From assembly GCA_007280895.1 (NCBI GenBank), contig QYQN01000108.1, forward strand, positions 1-55,834: DNA of 55,834 bases, in the 5' to 3' direction. The position numbers and the translations under genes are program-made. Every line of letters begins with the position of its first letter. Position 1 is the stretch's first letter. The DNA is from Methylococcaceae bacterium (GTDB lineage Bacteria; Pseudomonadota; Gammaproteobacteria; Methylococcales; Methylomonadaceae). Under the pieces are notes generated by a model that worked only from the letters and a program-made list of their open reading frames with translations, was not told the origin of the DNA and ran no database searches. Positions 1 through 9,547 of the stretch are shown here, in pieces.

Positions 1-1278
1 AATTTGTTTAATGTCGTCTTCGGATAATTCACGGGTGCGACGATTGATTAAATGCCCCAAATTACGCGCATCAATAAACAAAATTTCTCCGCTCCGGTTT
101 CTAAATTTGCCGTTGCTGCGGTTACGGCTCATAAACCACAAAGCAGCAGGAATTTGTGTATTCAAAAACAGTTTGGCGGGCAGGTTAACGATGCAGTCGA
201 TCAGGTTGCCATCTTCAATCAGGGCTTTACGAATGTCACCTTCACCGCTGGTTTTAGAGGTCAATGCCCCTTTAGCCAAGACAATACCTGCTTGACCGCT
301 AGGGGCAAGGTGATAGGCAAAATGTTGCAACCAGGCAAAGTTGGCGTTGCCTGCTGGCGGCGTACCGTATTGCCAACGGCCATCGGTGCGTAACAGTTCC
401 CCGCTCCAATCGCTGACATTAAACGGGGGGTTGGCAATGATGTAATCGGCTTTCAAGTCTTTGTGGGCATCGTTCAAAAACGAGCCTTCGTTGTTCCATC
501 TGACTTGTGAGCTATCAATGCCGCGTATGGCGAGATTCATTTTAGCCAGCCGCCAAGTGGTTTGGTTGCTTTCTTGCCCGTAAATGGAAATATCATTAAC
601 GCGGCCTTGGTGTTCCTCGACGAATTTTTCAGACTGCACAAACATACCACCAGAGCCGCAGCATGGATCAAACACCCGCCCTTGATAAGGTTCAAGCATT
701 TTTACCAAGAGTTCGACAATGCTGCGTGGGGTGTAAAACTGCCCGCCTTGTTTGCCTTCGGCCAGTGCAAATTCACCCAGAAAATATTCAAATACATGCC
801 CCAACACATCGGCGCTACGGGCTTTGGCATCGCCCAGCGCAATATTGCCGACCAGATCAATCAAGCCACCAAGGCTGGCCGGATCAAGATTTTGCCGCGC
901 AAACACTTTGGGCAATACGCCTTTGAGCGAAGGGTTTTCCTTTTCAAGCGCATCCATAGCTTCATCGACAAACGTGCCAATCTTTGGTTGCTTAGCGTGG
1001 GCTTGCAGATAAGTCCAACGTGATTCAGCTGGTACAAAGAACACATTTTCGGCTTTGTATTCGTCTCTATCTTCGGGGTCTGCACCGGCATATTCGCCTT
1101 GCCCTGCTTGTAGTTTGGCAAAGTGTTCTTCAAACGAATCGGAAATATATTTTAGGAATATCAATCCTTGCACGATGTGTTTGTATTCGGCGGCATCAAT
1201 GTTTTTTCGCAGTTTGTCGGCGGCTTTCCAAAGTTGTTTTTCTAAAGGTTCTGCCGTGTCTGTTTTGACCTTTGCCAT
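1..1278 (-). CDS. hsdM: Type I restriction-modification system DNA methyltransferase subunit (HsdM), 3' end beyond window
   Basis: Manual reverse-strand translation from ATG at 1278 stays open to position 1 (426 codons): [36 protein letters not shown]..., [26 protein letters not shown] (SAM motif), [14 protein letters not shown] (NPPF catalytic motif). Absent from the ORF track because it runs off the window. Confidence 0.95.
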   Translation of the reverse strand, partial: MAKVKTDTAEPLEKQLWKAADKLRKNIDAAEYKHIVQGLIFLKYISDSFEEHFAKLQAGQGEYAGADPEDRDEYKAENVFFVPAESRWTYLQAHAKQPKIGTFVDEAMDALEKENPSLKGVLPKVFARQNLDPASLGGLIDLVGNIALGDAKARSADVLGHVFEYFLGEFALAEGKQGGQFYTPRSIVELLVKMLEPYQGRVFDPCCGSGGMFVQSEKFVEEHQGRVNDISIYGQESNQTTWRLAKMNLAIRGIDSSQVRWNNEGSFLNDAHKDLKADYIIANPPFNVSDWSGELLRTDGRWQYGTPPAGNANFAWLQHFAYHLAPSGQAGIVLAKGALTSKTSGEGDIRKALIEDGNLIDCIVNLPAKLFLNTQIPAALWFMSRNRSNGKFRNRSGEILFIDARNLGHLINRRTRELSEDDIKQI

Positions 1279-1403
1279 TTATTTTCCTAATTTCACGTAT
1301 GATTTTTCTATATGGGATAAATTTCTAATAGGGTGCGTAGTACTTAAAATTTATTTTATTCCACCTCTACCACCAGGCAAATGAACGTAGCACCTTTTGG
1401 TTT

Positions 1404-1435
1404 GCCGGATGACGCTTGCGCTTATCCGGTCTACG
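1404..1435. repeat. REP-like palindrome GCCGGATGACGCTTGCGCTTATCCGGTCTACG
   Basis: Imperfect palindrome CCGGAT...ATCCGG with an inner GC/GC stem. Resembles enterobacterial REP consensus (GCCGGATGCGGCG...CTTATCCGGCCTAC). Located between hsdM and ssb. Confidence 0.6.
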
Positions 1436-1644
1436 TGCTAAGTGTCCCATCGTATTTCCGCCCTGTTTTGATTTGTAGGGATTACCAAAACCAACTTCAT
1501 CAACAAATAATCCACCTAAAGCTTAGACCGCTTTTCCTGCATGATGTTTTGTTTGAAACATGCCTTCAACTTCCAAATCCACTATAGAAAACGCTGCCGT
1601 GATTGATAATATTGCGGCAGCTTTAAATAAGTGTAGGGGAATGG

Positions 1645-2136
1645 TTAAAAAGGTATGTCATCGTCAAAATCTTCAAAACTTTGTGGCGGTGGAGGCGGTG
1701 CCATTGTTTGATGTGATTCAGGCATTGCCGTGTGTGCAGATGCTTTGCTTGGGGCTGACGGTGTTTCTGAGGCAGGATAATCATGACTAAATTCGCCTGT
1801 TCCGCCACTGCGCGTTCCGAGCATGTTCATTTCATTTGCGACAATTTCGGTTGTGTAACGATCTTGTCCCTCTTGAGTTTGCCATTTACGGGTTTGTAAA
1901 CGTCCTTCCACATAGACTTGTCGGCCTTTCTTTAAATATTCACCGACAATTTCTGCGAGTGGGCTAAAAAATACGACACGATGCCATTCTGTTGCCTCTT
2001 TGCGCTCACCAGATTGTTTGTCTTTCCAGCGACGGGTTGTTGCCAGACTAATGGTTGCGACAGCACCGCCGGCGGGCATGTAACGGACTTCTGGATCAGC
2101 ACCTAAATTGCCAATCAGGGTTACTTTATTAAGCAT
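1645..2136 (-). CDS. ssb: Single-stranded DNA-binding protein
   Basis: [37 protein letters not shown]...; acidic C-terminal tip DDDIPF typical of SSB. Confidence 0.97.
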   Translation of the reverse strand: MLNKVTLIGNLGADPEVRYMPAGGAVATISLATTRRWKDKQSGERKEATEWHRVVFFSPLAEIVGEYLKKGRQVYVEGRLQTRKWQTQEGQDRYTTEIVANEMNMLGTRSGGTGEFSHDYPASETPSAPSKASAHTAMPESHQTMAPPPPPQSFEDFDDDIPF

Positions 2137-2483
2137 TAAATTCTCCTTGAGGGTTGCATGGGGTGGATAGCTTAAACGGAATTAAGTGTGGAAGGCTTAT
2201 TTTAGTCATTATTGCTTTAGAATTTCACCGTATTTTTAGTGCCACGCGTGGTTGATAGGCGTTTTATTGCTGCACGACGCTTAGTCACTGATGTCATGCC
2301 ATTCTTCTGTCATGTAAAAGATCAGCATCGGTGGGGCACATGACGGCAAATCGAGCTTACTGCGTTGTCAGTAGGTAAGAAACATTTTTTCTGTAGCATG
2401 GCATTTTTTTAGTAAAGTAGTATAAGTAATATCCTGACATTCAGATAAAATGTCAGCTTAATTAGACCCTATCGGGTTATCTT

Positions 2484-2607
2484 GGCTATCAATTAAGACG
2501 GGACGGTTAAGCCGATCATGGTTCGACAAGGCTTTTAGTCCTGAGCTTCGCCTAAGCCTCACCACAAATGGTTTAAGCTCAGGCTATCCTGTCTTAAGTG
2601 GGTAGCC
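2484..2607. mobile_element. Putative MITE-like element (124 bp) with ~16-bp imperfect terminal inverted repeats and a near-perfect 8-bp direct repeat
   Basis: Left end GGCTATCAATTAAGAC, right end GTCTTAAGTGGGTAGCC; flanks GTTATCTT (2476-2483) and GTTCTCTT (2608-2615); internal CTGAGCTT...AAGCTCAG stem. Confidence 0.55.
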
Positions 2608-2649
2608 GTTCTCTTTAAATGTAATTGATTTTATTAAATAGTGACTCTT

Positions 2650-3180
2650 ATGCACACAATAAAACACCTCTTAAAACAAACCTTAGTATGTTCCCTCGTC
2701 ATCGTGAGTACCGTTTTTTCCATGGAGGGCAAGGCCGATTTAAAATCCGAACAAGAGTTTTTAAAAGCTCGCGTTAAAAATATGGAACAACATAATGAGC
2801 ACGCCGAACATCAGCAAGCTATCGATAAAAGCACAGATTTTCATGGTGTTTTTTATGGCTACTTACCTTGTGAAGATTGTAATGGCGTTAAAATAACTTT
2901 GTCGTTAAAGCAAAAAAATCTTTATTTGTTGGTGACCCAATCTGCCAAAGAATCGTCAAGAGAATTTTATGAAAAGGGTAAGTATCAATGGGACGATGCC
3001 ACGCAAACAGTGCTCTTAACACCGCGTGACAAAGGTACGCCGCATTACTATCGTATTGAAAATAATGAAACTTTGATTAAACTCAGCGACGATGGCAAGC
3101 CTTTGCCTGTTAATCAAAAAGATCGTTATACCTTGCGTAGAAGCGATACAGTACAAAACCGCGAAGTACATATTCATTAA
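2650..3180 (+). CDS. NlpE N-terminal-domain-like periplasmic protein (copper resistance/envelope stress family)
   Basis: HGVFYGYLPCEDCNGVKITLSLKQKNLYLL matches NlpE-type G-x-Y-x-G-x-L-P-C-x-x-C-x-G-I motif; N-terminal signal-like hydrophobic segment. Confidence 0.75.
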   Translation: MHTIKHLLKQTLVCSLVIVSTVFSMEGKADLKSEQEFLKARVKNMEQHNEHAEHQQAIDKSTDFHGVFYGYLPCEDCNGVKITLSLKQKNLYLLVTQSAKESSREFYEKGKYQWDDATQTVLLTPRDKGTPHYYRIENNETLIKLSDDGKPLPVNQKDRYTLRRSDTVQNREVHIH

Positions 3181-3226
3181 CTTTTTGCCGCTAGGCAACT
3201 TAACTTCCTCATAATCAATAAGACGT

Positions 3227-4054
3227 ATGGATATTTTATTAGCATTAAAAGCACTTGTGTTAGGCGTTGTTGAAGGCTTAACCGAATTTTTACCCGTGTC
3301 GAGCACGGGGCATTTAATTTTGGTTGGCGATTTACTTAATTTTAACGATGATAAAGGCAAGATTTTTGAAATTGTTATCCAAATGGGAGCGATTTTTGCG
3401 GTGTGCTGGGAGTATCGTAAGAAAATTATGACGGTATTATTAGGCTTGCCTACGCAACGTTCAGCACAAAAATTTGTGCTGAACCTCGTGATTGCTTTTA
3501 TTCCTTTAGCCGCCTTAGGTTTGTTGTTGGGTGATTATATTACCCATTTTTTGTTTAAGCCGGTGCCGGTGGCCTTAGCCTTTATCATTGGTGCGTTTAT
3601 TATTATTTGGGCTGAACGTAGAGAGCATGTGATTCGTATTCATGATGTTGATGATTTACAACCCTTAGATGCCTTAAAGTTGGGACTAGCTCAGGCATGT
3701 GCGTTAATTCCAGGCACTTCGCGTTCGGGCTCAACCATTATTGGTGGCTTATTATTGGGTTTATCAAGAAAAGCAGCGACGGAATTTTCATTTTTTTTAG
3801 CTATTCCTACCTTAATTATCGCTAGTCTTTATAAAATGATTAAGCATCGTGAGTTGTTCGATTTAGCAACCGATGCACCGTATTTTAGTCTAGGCATAGT
3901 TGCTGCATTCCTCAGTGCATTATTTGCCACTAAAAGTTTATTGCGCTATATAAGTAATCATGATTTTATTATTTTTGCATGGTATCGCATTGCTTTTGGC
4001 ATCATTGTTTTAGTTACCGCATACAGCGGTGTAGTGCAATGGACGGTTGAGTAA
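3227..4054 (+). CDS. uppP: Undecaprenyl-diphosphatase (BacA/UppP)
   Basis: [25 protein letters not shown] and [33 protein letters not shown] signatures. Confidence 0.97.
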   Translation: MDILLALKALVLGVVEGLTEFLPVSSTGHLILVGDLLNFNDDKGKIFEIVIQMGAIFAVCWEYRKKIMTVLLGLPTQRSAQKFVLNLVIAFIPLAALGLLLGDYITHFLFKPVPVALAFIIGAFIIIWAERREHVIRIHDVDDLQPLDALKLGLAQACALIPGTSRSGSTIIGGLLLGLSRKAATEFSFFLAIPTLIIASLYKMIKHRELFDLATDAPYFSLGIVAAFLSALFATKSLLRYISNHDFIIFAWYRIAFGIIVLVTAYSGVVQWTVE

Positions 4055-4058
4055 TTTT

Positions 4059-5393
4059 ATGCTTCTGGCGCTTAAGCGTATTGATGAGGCTATTCAACTT
4101 CATCAAGCTTCGCATATTTATATTGCGTATAGCGGTGGTCTGGATTCTCATGTGTTGCTGCATGCCTGTGTTAACCATCTTGAGGGCAAGAAAAAAATTA
4201 CCGCTGTCTATGTAAATCATGGTTTGCAAGCTGTCGCTGCTCAATGGTCGGCGCATTGCCAAGGTATCGCTCAGGCTTACCAAATTGACTTTATTGGCGT
4301 ATCGGTTGATGCGCAGCCTCGTTTAGGTGAAAGTCCTGAAGAGGCTGCAAGAAATGCGCGTTACGCTGCATTAAAATCCTTAGTAAAAAAAAATGATCTG
4401 CTGCTGTTAGCGCAGCATCGTGAAGATCAGATGGAAACGGTCTTGCTGCAATTATTTCGCGGCAGTGGGTTACGAGGGTTGGCGGCAATGCCTGCGGGTA
4501 AGGCGTTTGGGCAAGGGTATTTAATAAGACCCTTGCTTGACACGACCAAAGCCGCTATTACGGCTTATGCTAAACAGCATGCTTTACAGTGGGTAGAAGA
4601 TCCTACCAATCAACAAACAGATTATGATCGTAATTATTTACGTTTAACTGTTCTTCCTTTAGTAAAACAACGCTGGCCTGGTGTAGATAAAACTATTGCC
4701 AGAACTGCCAGTCATTGTGCTCAAGCTGACGCTGTGACCGTAGAGCTGGCTACAATTGTGTTAGGCACCTTACTTAATAACGCAGACAATAGTTTGCCGT
4801 GTTCGCAATTAAATACTTATTCAGTGGCAGTTAAGCATGCCATTTTGCGAGCGTGGCTTAAGCACTTAGGCATAAGAATGCCCGCTTTAAAGGTACTTGA
4901 GAAAATTGATAGTGATGTCGTCAATGCACGTGAAGACAGTATGCCTCAGGTGACACTCAATGCGTTGTATAGTATTCGGCGCTATCAACAAACCTTATAT
5001 TGTGTCGCCAATGACAACGCTGGTGATGAGCAGGTTAAAATCAATTGGCCAAATCAACAACAGGCATTGCGCTTAAGTGCTAGTCATCGCTTATGCTGTG
5101 AGCCAGCCTCTTCAGGTATTTTGTTAAGCACATGGGCGAATGCGCACATTGAAGTACGCTTTAGATCCGGTGGGGAAAAAATTTGCTTACCTAATCGGCG
5201 TGGTTTTCATAGTTTAAAAAAACTCTTTCAAGAAGCTAGCATCCCACCTTGGCAGCGCACGCTCATGCCGCTTATTTATTTAGATCAACGTTTAGCGGTG
5301 GTGGGTGAACACTGGATAAGTGCTGATTTTTATCAGGAAAAAGAACTGGGGTGTGTGCGTATCCGTTGGTTAATAACTAACTTAGCTGTGTAG
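4059..5393 (+). CDS. tilS: tRNA(Ile)-lysidine synthase
   Basis: SGGLDSHVLLH PP-loop, AQHREDQMETVLLQLFRGSGLRGLAAM; ATG at 4059 preferred over the TTG start at 4047 in the track. Confidence 0.95.
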   Translation: MLLALKRIDEAIQLHQASHIYIAYSGGLDSHVLLHACVNHLEGKKKITAVYVNHGLQAVAAQWSAHCQGIAQAYQIDFIGVSVDAQPRLGESPEEAARNARYAALKSLVKKNDLLLLAQHREDQMETVLLQLFRGSGLRGLAAMPAGKAFGQGYLIRPLLDTTKAAITAYAKQHALQWVEDPTNQQTDYDRNYLRLTVLPLVKQRWPGVDKTIARTASHCAQADAVTVELATIVLGTLLNNADNSLPCSQLNTYSVAVKHAILRAWLKHLGIRMPALKVLEKIDSDVVNAREDSMPQVTLNALYSIRRYQQTLYCVANDNAGDEQVKINWPNQQQALRLSASHRLCCEPASSGILLSTWANAHIEVRFRSGGEKICLPNRRGFHSLKKLFQEASIPPWQRTLMPLIYLDQRLAVVGEHWISADFYQEKELGCVRIRWLITNLAV

Positions 5394-5425
5394 GGAGGGC
5401 AAGTTGTATTGCCCTCCCAATTTTT
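5393..5425 (+). terminator. Rho-independent terminator after tilS
   Basis: GGGAGGGCAA-loop-TTGCCCTCCC followed by AATTTTT. Confidence 0.75.
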
Positions 5426-5478
5426 CTTGGCTATCGTGTGTGCCAAATAGCTTATGCTTTGTCATGTTTATTTATGAT

Positions 5479-5994
5479 TTAGGGGGGTAATAAAACATGG
5501 TAATTAATAAAAAGAGACTGCACTGAGTTAATCATGGCTAAATTGAACACAACTATATTTTTGCCGGCTTCTAAAGAATCCCATAATAGGACGGCTTCAC
5601 CAATACCGCCTTTTTTGCCTAGGGTTCTAATTTCAAAGCAGCCGTGAAGTTGTGAATGAACAACTAGCGATAGTTGTAAAAAATAATCCAAATCATAGTA
5701 ATCATCATATTCTTCAATTTTAACAGCTTCCATGGGAAGAATATGGGTATAGTAATAACCTTTACCTGTATCTATCGTTGCTATTTCATCATCACAGCTT
5801 ACGAAGCCACCGGTATCAACTATCAATTTCTCCAGTATTTCAGTTGTATTATTGACAAAATAGCGCTCACCACCGTCACAGGCTATCCAATAGAGAGGGT
5901 TGCGATGATCGGCTTTGCGGGGCGGTGCCAATTTATTGCGTAAATGCATGGGCACCCATTGAAATTTGTTTTGAATTCTTTTTTGTTCTTTCAT
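5479..5994 (-). CDS. Hypothetical protein (171 aa)
   Basis: Clean ORF with no competing strong ORF; no recognisable motif. Confidence 0.6.
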   Translation of the reverse strand: MKEQKRIQNKFQWVPMHLRNKLAPPRKADHRNPLYWIACDGGERYFVNNTTEILEKLIVDTGGFVSCDDEIATIDTGKGYYYTHILPMEAVKIEEYDDYYDLDYFLQLSLVVHSQLHGCFEIRTLGKKGGIGEAVLLWDSLEAGKNIVVFNLAMINSVQSLFINYHVLLPP

Positions 5995-6052
5995 TAGCGT
6001 AATCTCACAAAAGGAGGAATGAATAGGTTGTTCTTAGGCTATGTAAGAATAA

Positions 6053-6382
6053 TTATTTTCTAATAGTGACTAATTTCATTAGTTCACGAAGTTTTTCAGG
6101 TGAAAAACCATACAATTCTTTAATAGCTAAAATTAACGCTAGCCACAAGGTAGTGCCCTCTGAGTTTCTTTCAAAATTAAAAATATCATTTAATAGCGTG
6201 AAAAATTCTCTGGTGTCGTTACTCCGATGAAAATGATTGAAATGTTGCATAGCTTTTAAAGCAGTTAATAACGCGACGATTTGCGCATCTTTATGAGGGC
6301 TTGGAACCTCTGCGTCGTAAACAGCAGTAAAAAAATAATCTAAGCGGTCTTGCGTTAGATAAGGCAAGTCGGATTTGTGCAT
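6053..6382 (-). CDS. Hypothetical protein (109 aa)
   Basis: Clean ORF, same strand and 58 bp upstream of the 171-aa ORF; no recognised family. Confidence 0.6.
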   Translation of the reverse strand: MHKSDLPYLTQDRLDYFFTAVYDAEVPSPHKDAQIVALLTALKAMQHFNHFHRSNDTREFFTLLNDIFNFERNSEGTTLWLALILAIKELYGFSPEKLRELMKLVTIRK

Positions 6383-6594
6383 AAAATCTCCATACTAAGT
6401 AAATAACAACATGTGTGTTGAGGTAATGGAGATAGTATGGAAGATAGCAGCGACAAACAGTGACGTTTGAAAAAGTTTTTTTGCAAAAAACGTAGGCATC
6501 ATTTCTTGCTCAGGAAAAATGCTTTATCGACGCTGCCTGTGGGTTATTAATGCTGTTATAAAATCAGCAAAAGGCGCTTTGGGTAAAATAAAAA

Positions 6595-6640
6595 GAAGGG
6601 TGAGGGTTAGGTCAAAGACTTTGTTAACCCTTCACCCTTT
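6595..6640 (-). terminator. Terminator hairpin downstream of acnB
   Basis: GGGTGAGGGTTA...TAACCCTTCACCC, near-perfect stem; A-rich run on + strand at the left side (T-run on the minus strand). Confidence 0.7.
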
Positions 6641-6650
6641 CAGGTGCTGT

Positions 6651-9206
6651 CTACGCGTCTTGATAAGCACTCATAGTATTAAAATTTAAATACCGATAAG
6701 TATCGGCTGCGTTGTCAGTGATGTGTTGGCTGTAGTGCATGTATTCAGCAACGGTTGGAATTTTGCCTAACACTGAGCATACGGCCGCTAATTCTGCTGA
6801 GGCTAAATACACATTCGCACCATTACCTAAACGATTGGGAAAGTTTCGGGTTGAGGTTGAGACCACCGTTGCATTATCTGCAACACGCGCCTGATTGCCC
6901 ATGCACAACGAGCAGCCAGGCATTTCGGTGCGTGCACCAGCACGTTTAAATGTTTCATACGCGCCTTCTTTGGTCAGTTCTGTTTCGTCCATTTTAGTGG
7001 GGGGGGCAATCCATAAGCGTGTTGGTAACTCACCTTGGTGTTGCTTTAATAATTTTTCAGTAGCACGGAAATGCCCAATGTTGGTCATACAGGAGCCTAA
7101 AAACACTTCATCAATGCTTGTTCCTGCAACGTCTGATAAAGGTTTAATGTCATCAGGATCATTAGGACAGGCAAGTAACGGTTCTTTGATGTCATTTAAA
7201 TCAATATCAATGATTTCATAATAGTCGGCGTCAGCATCTGGGGCCAATAACTCTGGGTTGGTAAGCCAAGCGTGCATGGCTTCAATACGACGCGTAAGGG
7301 TTGCAGCGTCGCCATAACCTTGGTTAAGCATCCAGTGCAATAAACTAATATTGGATTGTAAATATTCTTTAACGGGTTCTGGGTTGAGTCTAATTGTACA
7401 CCCCCCTGCGGAGCGTTCGGCTGAGGCATCTGATAATTCAAAGGCTTGTTCAATTTTTAAATCGGGCAAGCCTTCGATTTCTAAAATGCGTCCTGAAAAG
7501 ACATTTTTCTTGGCGGTTTTAGCAATGCTTAATAAGCCTTTTTGTAGGGCCACATACGGGATGGCATTGACTAAGTCGCGCAGTGTTATGCCGGGCTGCA
7601 TTTGTCCACTAAAACGCACCAATACTGATTCAGGCATGTCTAAGGGCATAACGCCTGTTGCCGCAGCAAAGGCAACTAAACCTGAACCTGCTGGAAATGA
7701 AATACCCAACGGGAAGCGCGTGTGTGAATCACCGCCAGTGCCTACTGTGTCGGGCAATAACATGCGATTTAGCCAAGAATGAATAATGCCATCTCCAGGA
7801 CGTAACGACACGCCGCCTCGATTCATGATGAAGTCAGGTAAGCTATGTTGCATGGCAATATCCACTGGTTTTGGGTAGGCCGCAGTATGACAAAAAGATT
7901 GTAAAACTAAGTCTGCTGAAAAGCCCAAACAGGCCAAATCTTTTAATTCATCGCGTGTCATCGGCCCCGTGGTGTCTTGTGAGCCTACGGTAGTCATGTG
8001 TGGTTCACAGTAGGTATGTGGACGCACCCCAGCCACACCACAGGCTCGCCCTACCATTTTTTGCGCTAAGGTAAAGCCTTTACTTGGCGCTTCAGCAGAT
8101 TGACTAGAGGGGCGATTAAATACCGTAGAAATAGTTAAGCCCATCGCTTTTCTTGCGCGATCGGTTAAGCCACGACCAATAATCAAGGTAATGCGCCCAC
8201 CCGCACGCACTTCATCAAGAATCACGTCGGTCTTTAAAGAAAATTGACAAACGATTTCTTCACTGTCATGGCGTTTAATAACGCCTTGGTAAGGAAAAAT
8301 GTCAATGACATCACCCATGAGTAAGCGCGTAACATCACATTCAAGAGGTAAGGCGCCAGAGTCTTCCATAGTGTTAAAGAAAATGGGTGCGATTTTTCCA
8401 CCAATGCACACGCCGCCATCACGCTTATTGGGGATAAAAGGAATTGCGTTACCTATGTACCATTGCACAGAGTTGGTTGCTGATTTTCTTGATGAGCCTG
8501 TACCCACCACATCGCCCACATACGCCACGGGGAAGCCTTTTTGTTTTAATTCAGAAAGTTGCTGTTCTGCATTACTAATGCCCTCGCGTGGAATGCTTAA
8601 CATTGCTTTAGCATGTAAAGGAATATCAGGGCGTGACCACGCATCTGGTGCGGGCGATAAGTCATCGGTATTGGTTTCACCGGTGACTTTAAAAACGGTC
8701 ACGGTTAATTTTTCAGGGACGCTGGGTTTGCTGATAAACCATTCGGCGTCTGCCCACGCTTGCATAATTTGTTGGGCATAGTCATTGCCAGCTTTGGCTT
8801 TGGCATGAACATCATGAAAGGCATCAAAGACTAATAAGGTGTGAGCTAACGCTTTTGCAGCTAAGGGTGCTAACGCGGCAATGTCTAATAAATCAATTAA
8901 GGGGGCGACGTTATAGCCGCCTAACATAGTGCCTAATAAAACGGTGGCATCTTCTGCAGATAAAATAGGGGAGTGTGCGTCATTTTTGGCAATTGCCGCT
9001 AAAAAACCTGCCTTTACATACGCGGCTTCATCAACGCCTGCAGGGATTCTATTAGCCAGTAAATCTAATAAAAAGAGCGTGTCTTCGCCTTCAGGTGGGT
9101 GCGTAATGAGCTCACATAAAGCAGCGGTTTGTTCAGCATCCAAAGGTTTGGGCACAATGCCTTCGGCAGCACGTTCAGCGACATGGTTACGATACGTCTT
9201 TAGCAT
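6651..9206 (-). CDS. acnB: Bifunctional aconitate hydratase 2/2-methylisocitrate dehydratase
   Basis: [34 protein letters not shown]..., [30 protein letters not shown]; 851 aa, AcnB architecture. Confidence 0.98.
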   Translation of the reverse strand: MLKTYRNHVAERAAEGIVPKPLDAEQTAALCELITHPPEGEDTLFLLDLLANRIPAGVDEAAYVKAGFLAAIAKNDAHSPILSAEDATVLLGTMLGGYNVAPLIDLLDIAALAPLAAKALAHTLLVFDAFHDVHAKAKAGNDYAQQIMQAWADAEWFISKPSVPEKLTVTVFKVTGETNTDDLSPAPDAWSRPDIPLHAKAMLSIPREGISNAEQQLSELKQKGFPVAYVGDVVGTGSSRKSATNSVQWYIGNAIPFIPNKRDGGVCIGGKIAPIFFNTMEDSGALPLECDVTRLLMGDVIDIFPYQGVIKRHDSEEIVCQFSLKTDVILDEVRAGGRITLIIGRGLTDRARKAMGLTISTVFNRPSSQSAEAPSKGFTLAQKMVGRACGVAGVRPHTYCEPHMTTVGSQDTTGPMTRDELKDLACLGFSADLVLQSFCHTAAYPKPVDIAMQHSLPDFIMNRGGVSLRPGDGIIHSWLNRMLLPDTVGTGGDSHTRFPLGISFPAGSGLVAFAAATGVMPLDMPESVLVRFSGQMQPGITLRDLVNAIPYVALQKGLLSIAKTAKKNVFSGRILEIEGLPDLKIEQAFELSDASAERSAGGCTIRLNPEPVKEYLQSNISLLHWMLNQGYGDAATLTRRIEAMHAWLTNPELLAPDADADYYEIIDIDLNDIKEPLLACPNDPDDIKPLSDVAGTSIDEVFLGSCMTNIGHFRATEKLLKQHQGELPTRLWIAPPTKMDETELTKEGAYETFKRAGARTEMPGCSLCMGNQARVADNATVVSTSTRNFPNRLGNGANVYLASAELAAVCSVLGKIPTVAEYMHYSQHITDNAADTYRYLNFNTMSAYQDA

Positions 9207-9547
9207 GGAAATACTCCTTTAACAGGTAATAACAAAATAAGTGGTGAGATAACGTGAAACAAAGCAACATTCACGAAAGCAGTGAATGCGTATCTTAAAG
9301 TCATGGTACTAAACAAACACGGGCTAATCAGTATTTTTTTTATGAAATTTAAATTTCGGCATCTTTAAGTGTTATACGGGCGAATAACTGGAACAACACA
9401 ACTAATCAGAGGGCTTTAACTGTTAGTTTTAATGATACGCACTGGCTTATTACGACCTAACCTTAACAAGGCTTAGCAGTTATAATGCTGGTTAATTTTT
9501 CACCATGCGACGTGTGTAGGCCTCGCTTTCTTAACAGCAGCTTCTTA

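Noticed and set aside
562-1023. Plus-strand ORFs at 11-1384 in the ORF track
   Set aside because: They are antisense to the continuous hsdM reading frame and show no family resemblance.
1381-1790. Plus-strand ORFs of 68 and 76 aa around 1381-1790
   Set aside because: The first is largely palindromic/REP DNA and the second overlaps ssb antisense; no protein-like features.
2463-2478. GACCCTATCGGGTTA shared with GACCCTATTATCGGGTTA upstream of dnaK
   Set aside because: Short imperfect palindromes, likely coincidental; no sigma-32 -35 element at the first site.
8299-8781. 160-aa antisense ORF inside acnB (and other antisense ORFs in acnB, dnaK, glnE, the MscK-like gene, parC and the HpnN-like gene)
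   Set aside because: Shadow ORFs opposite well-supported genes; low-complexity translations.
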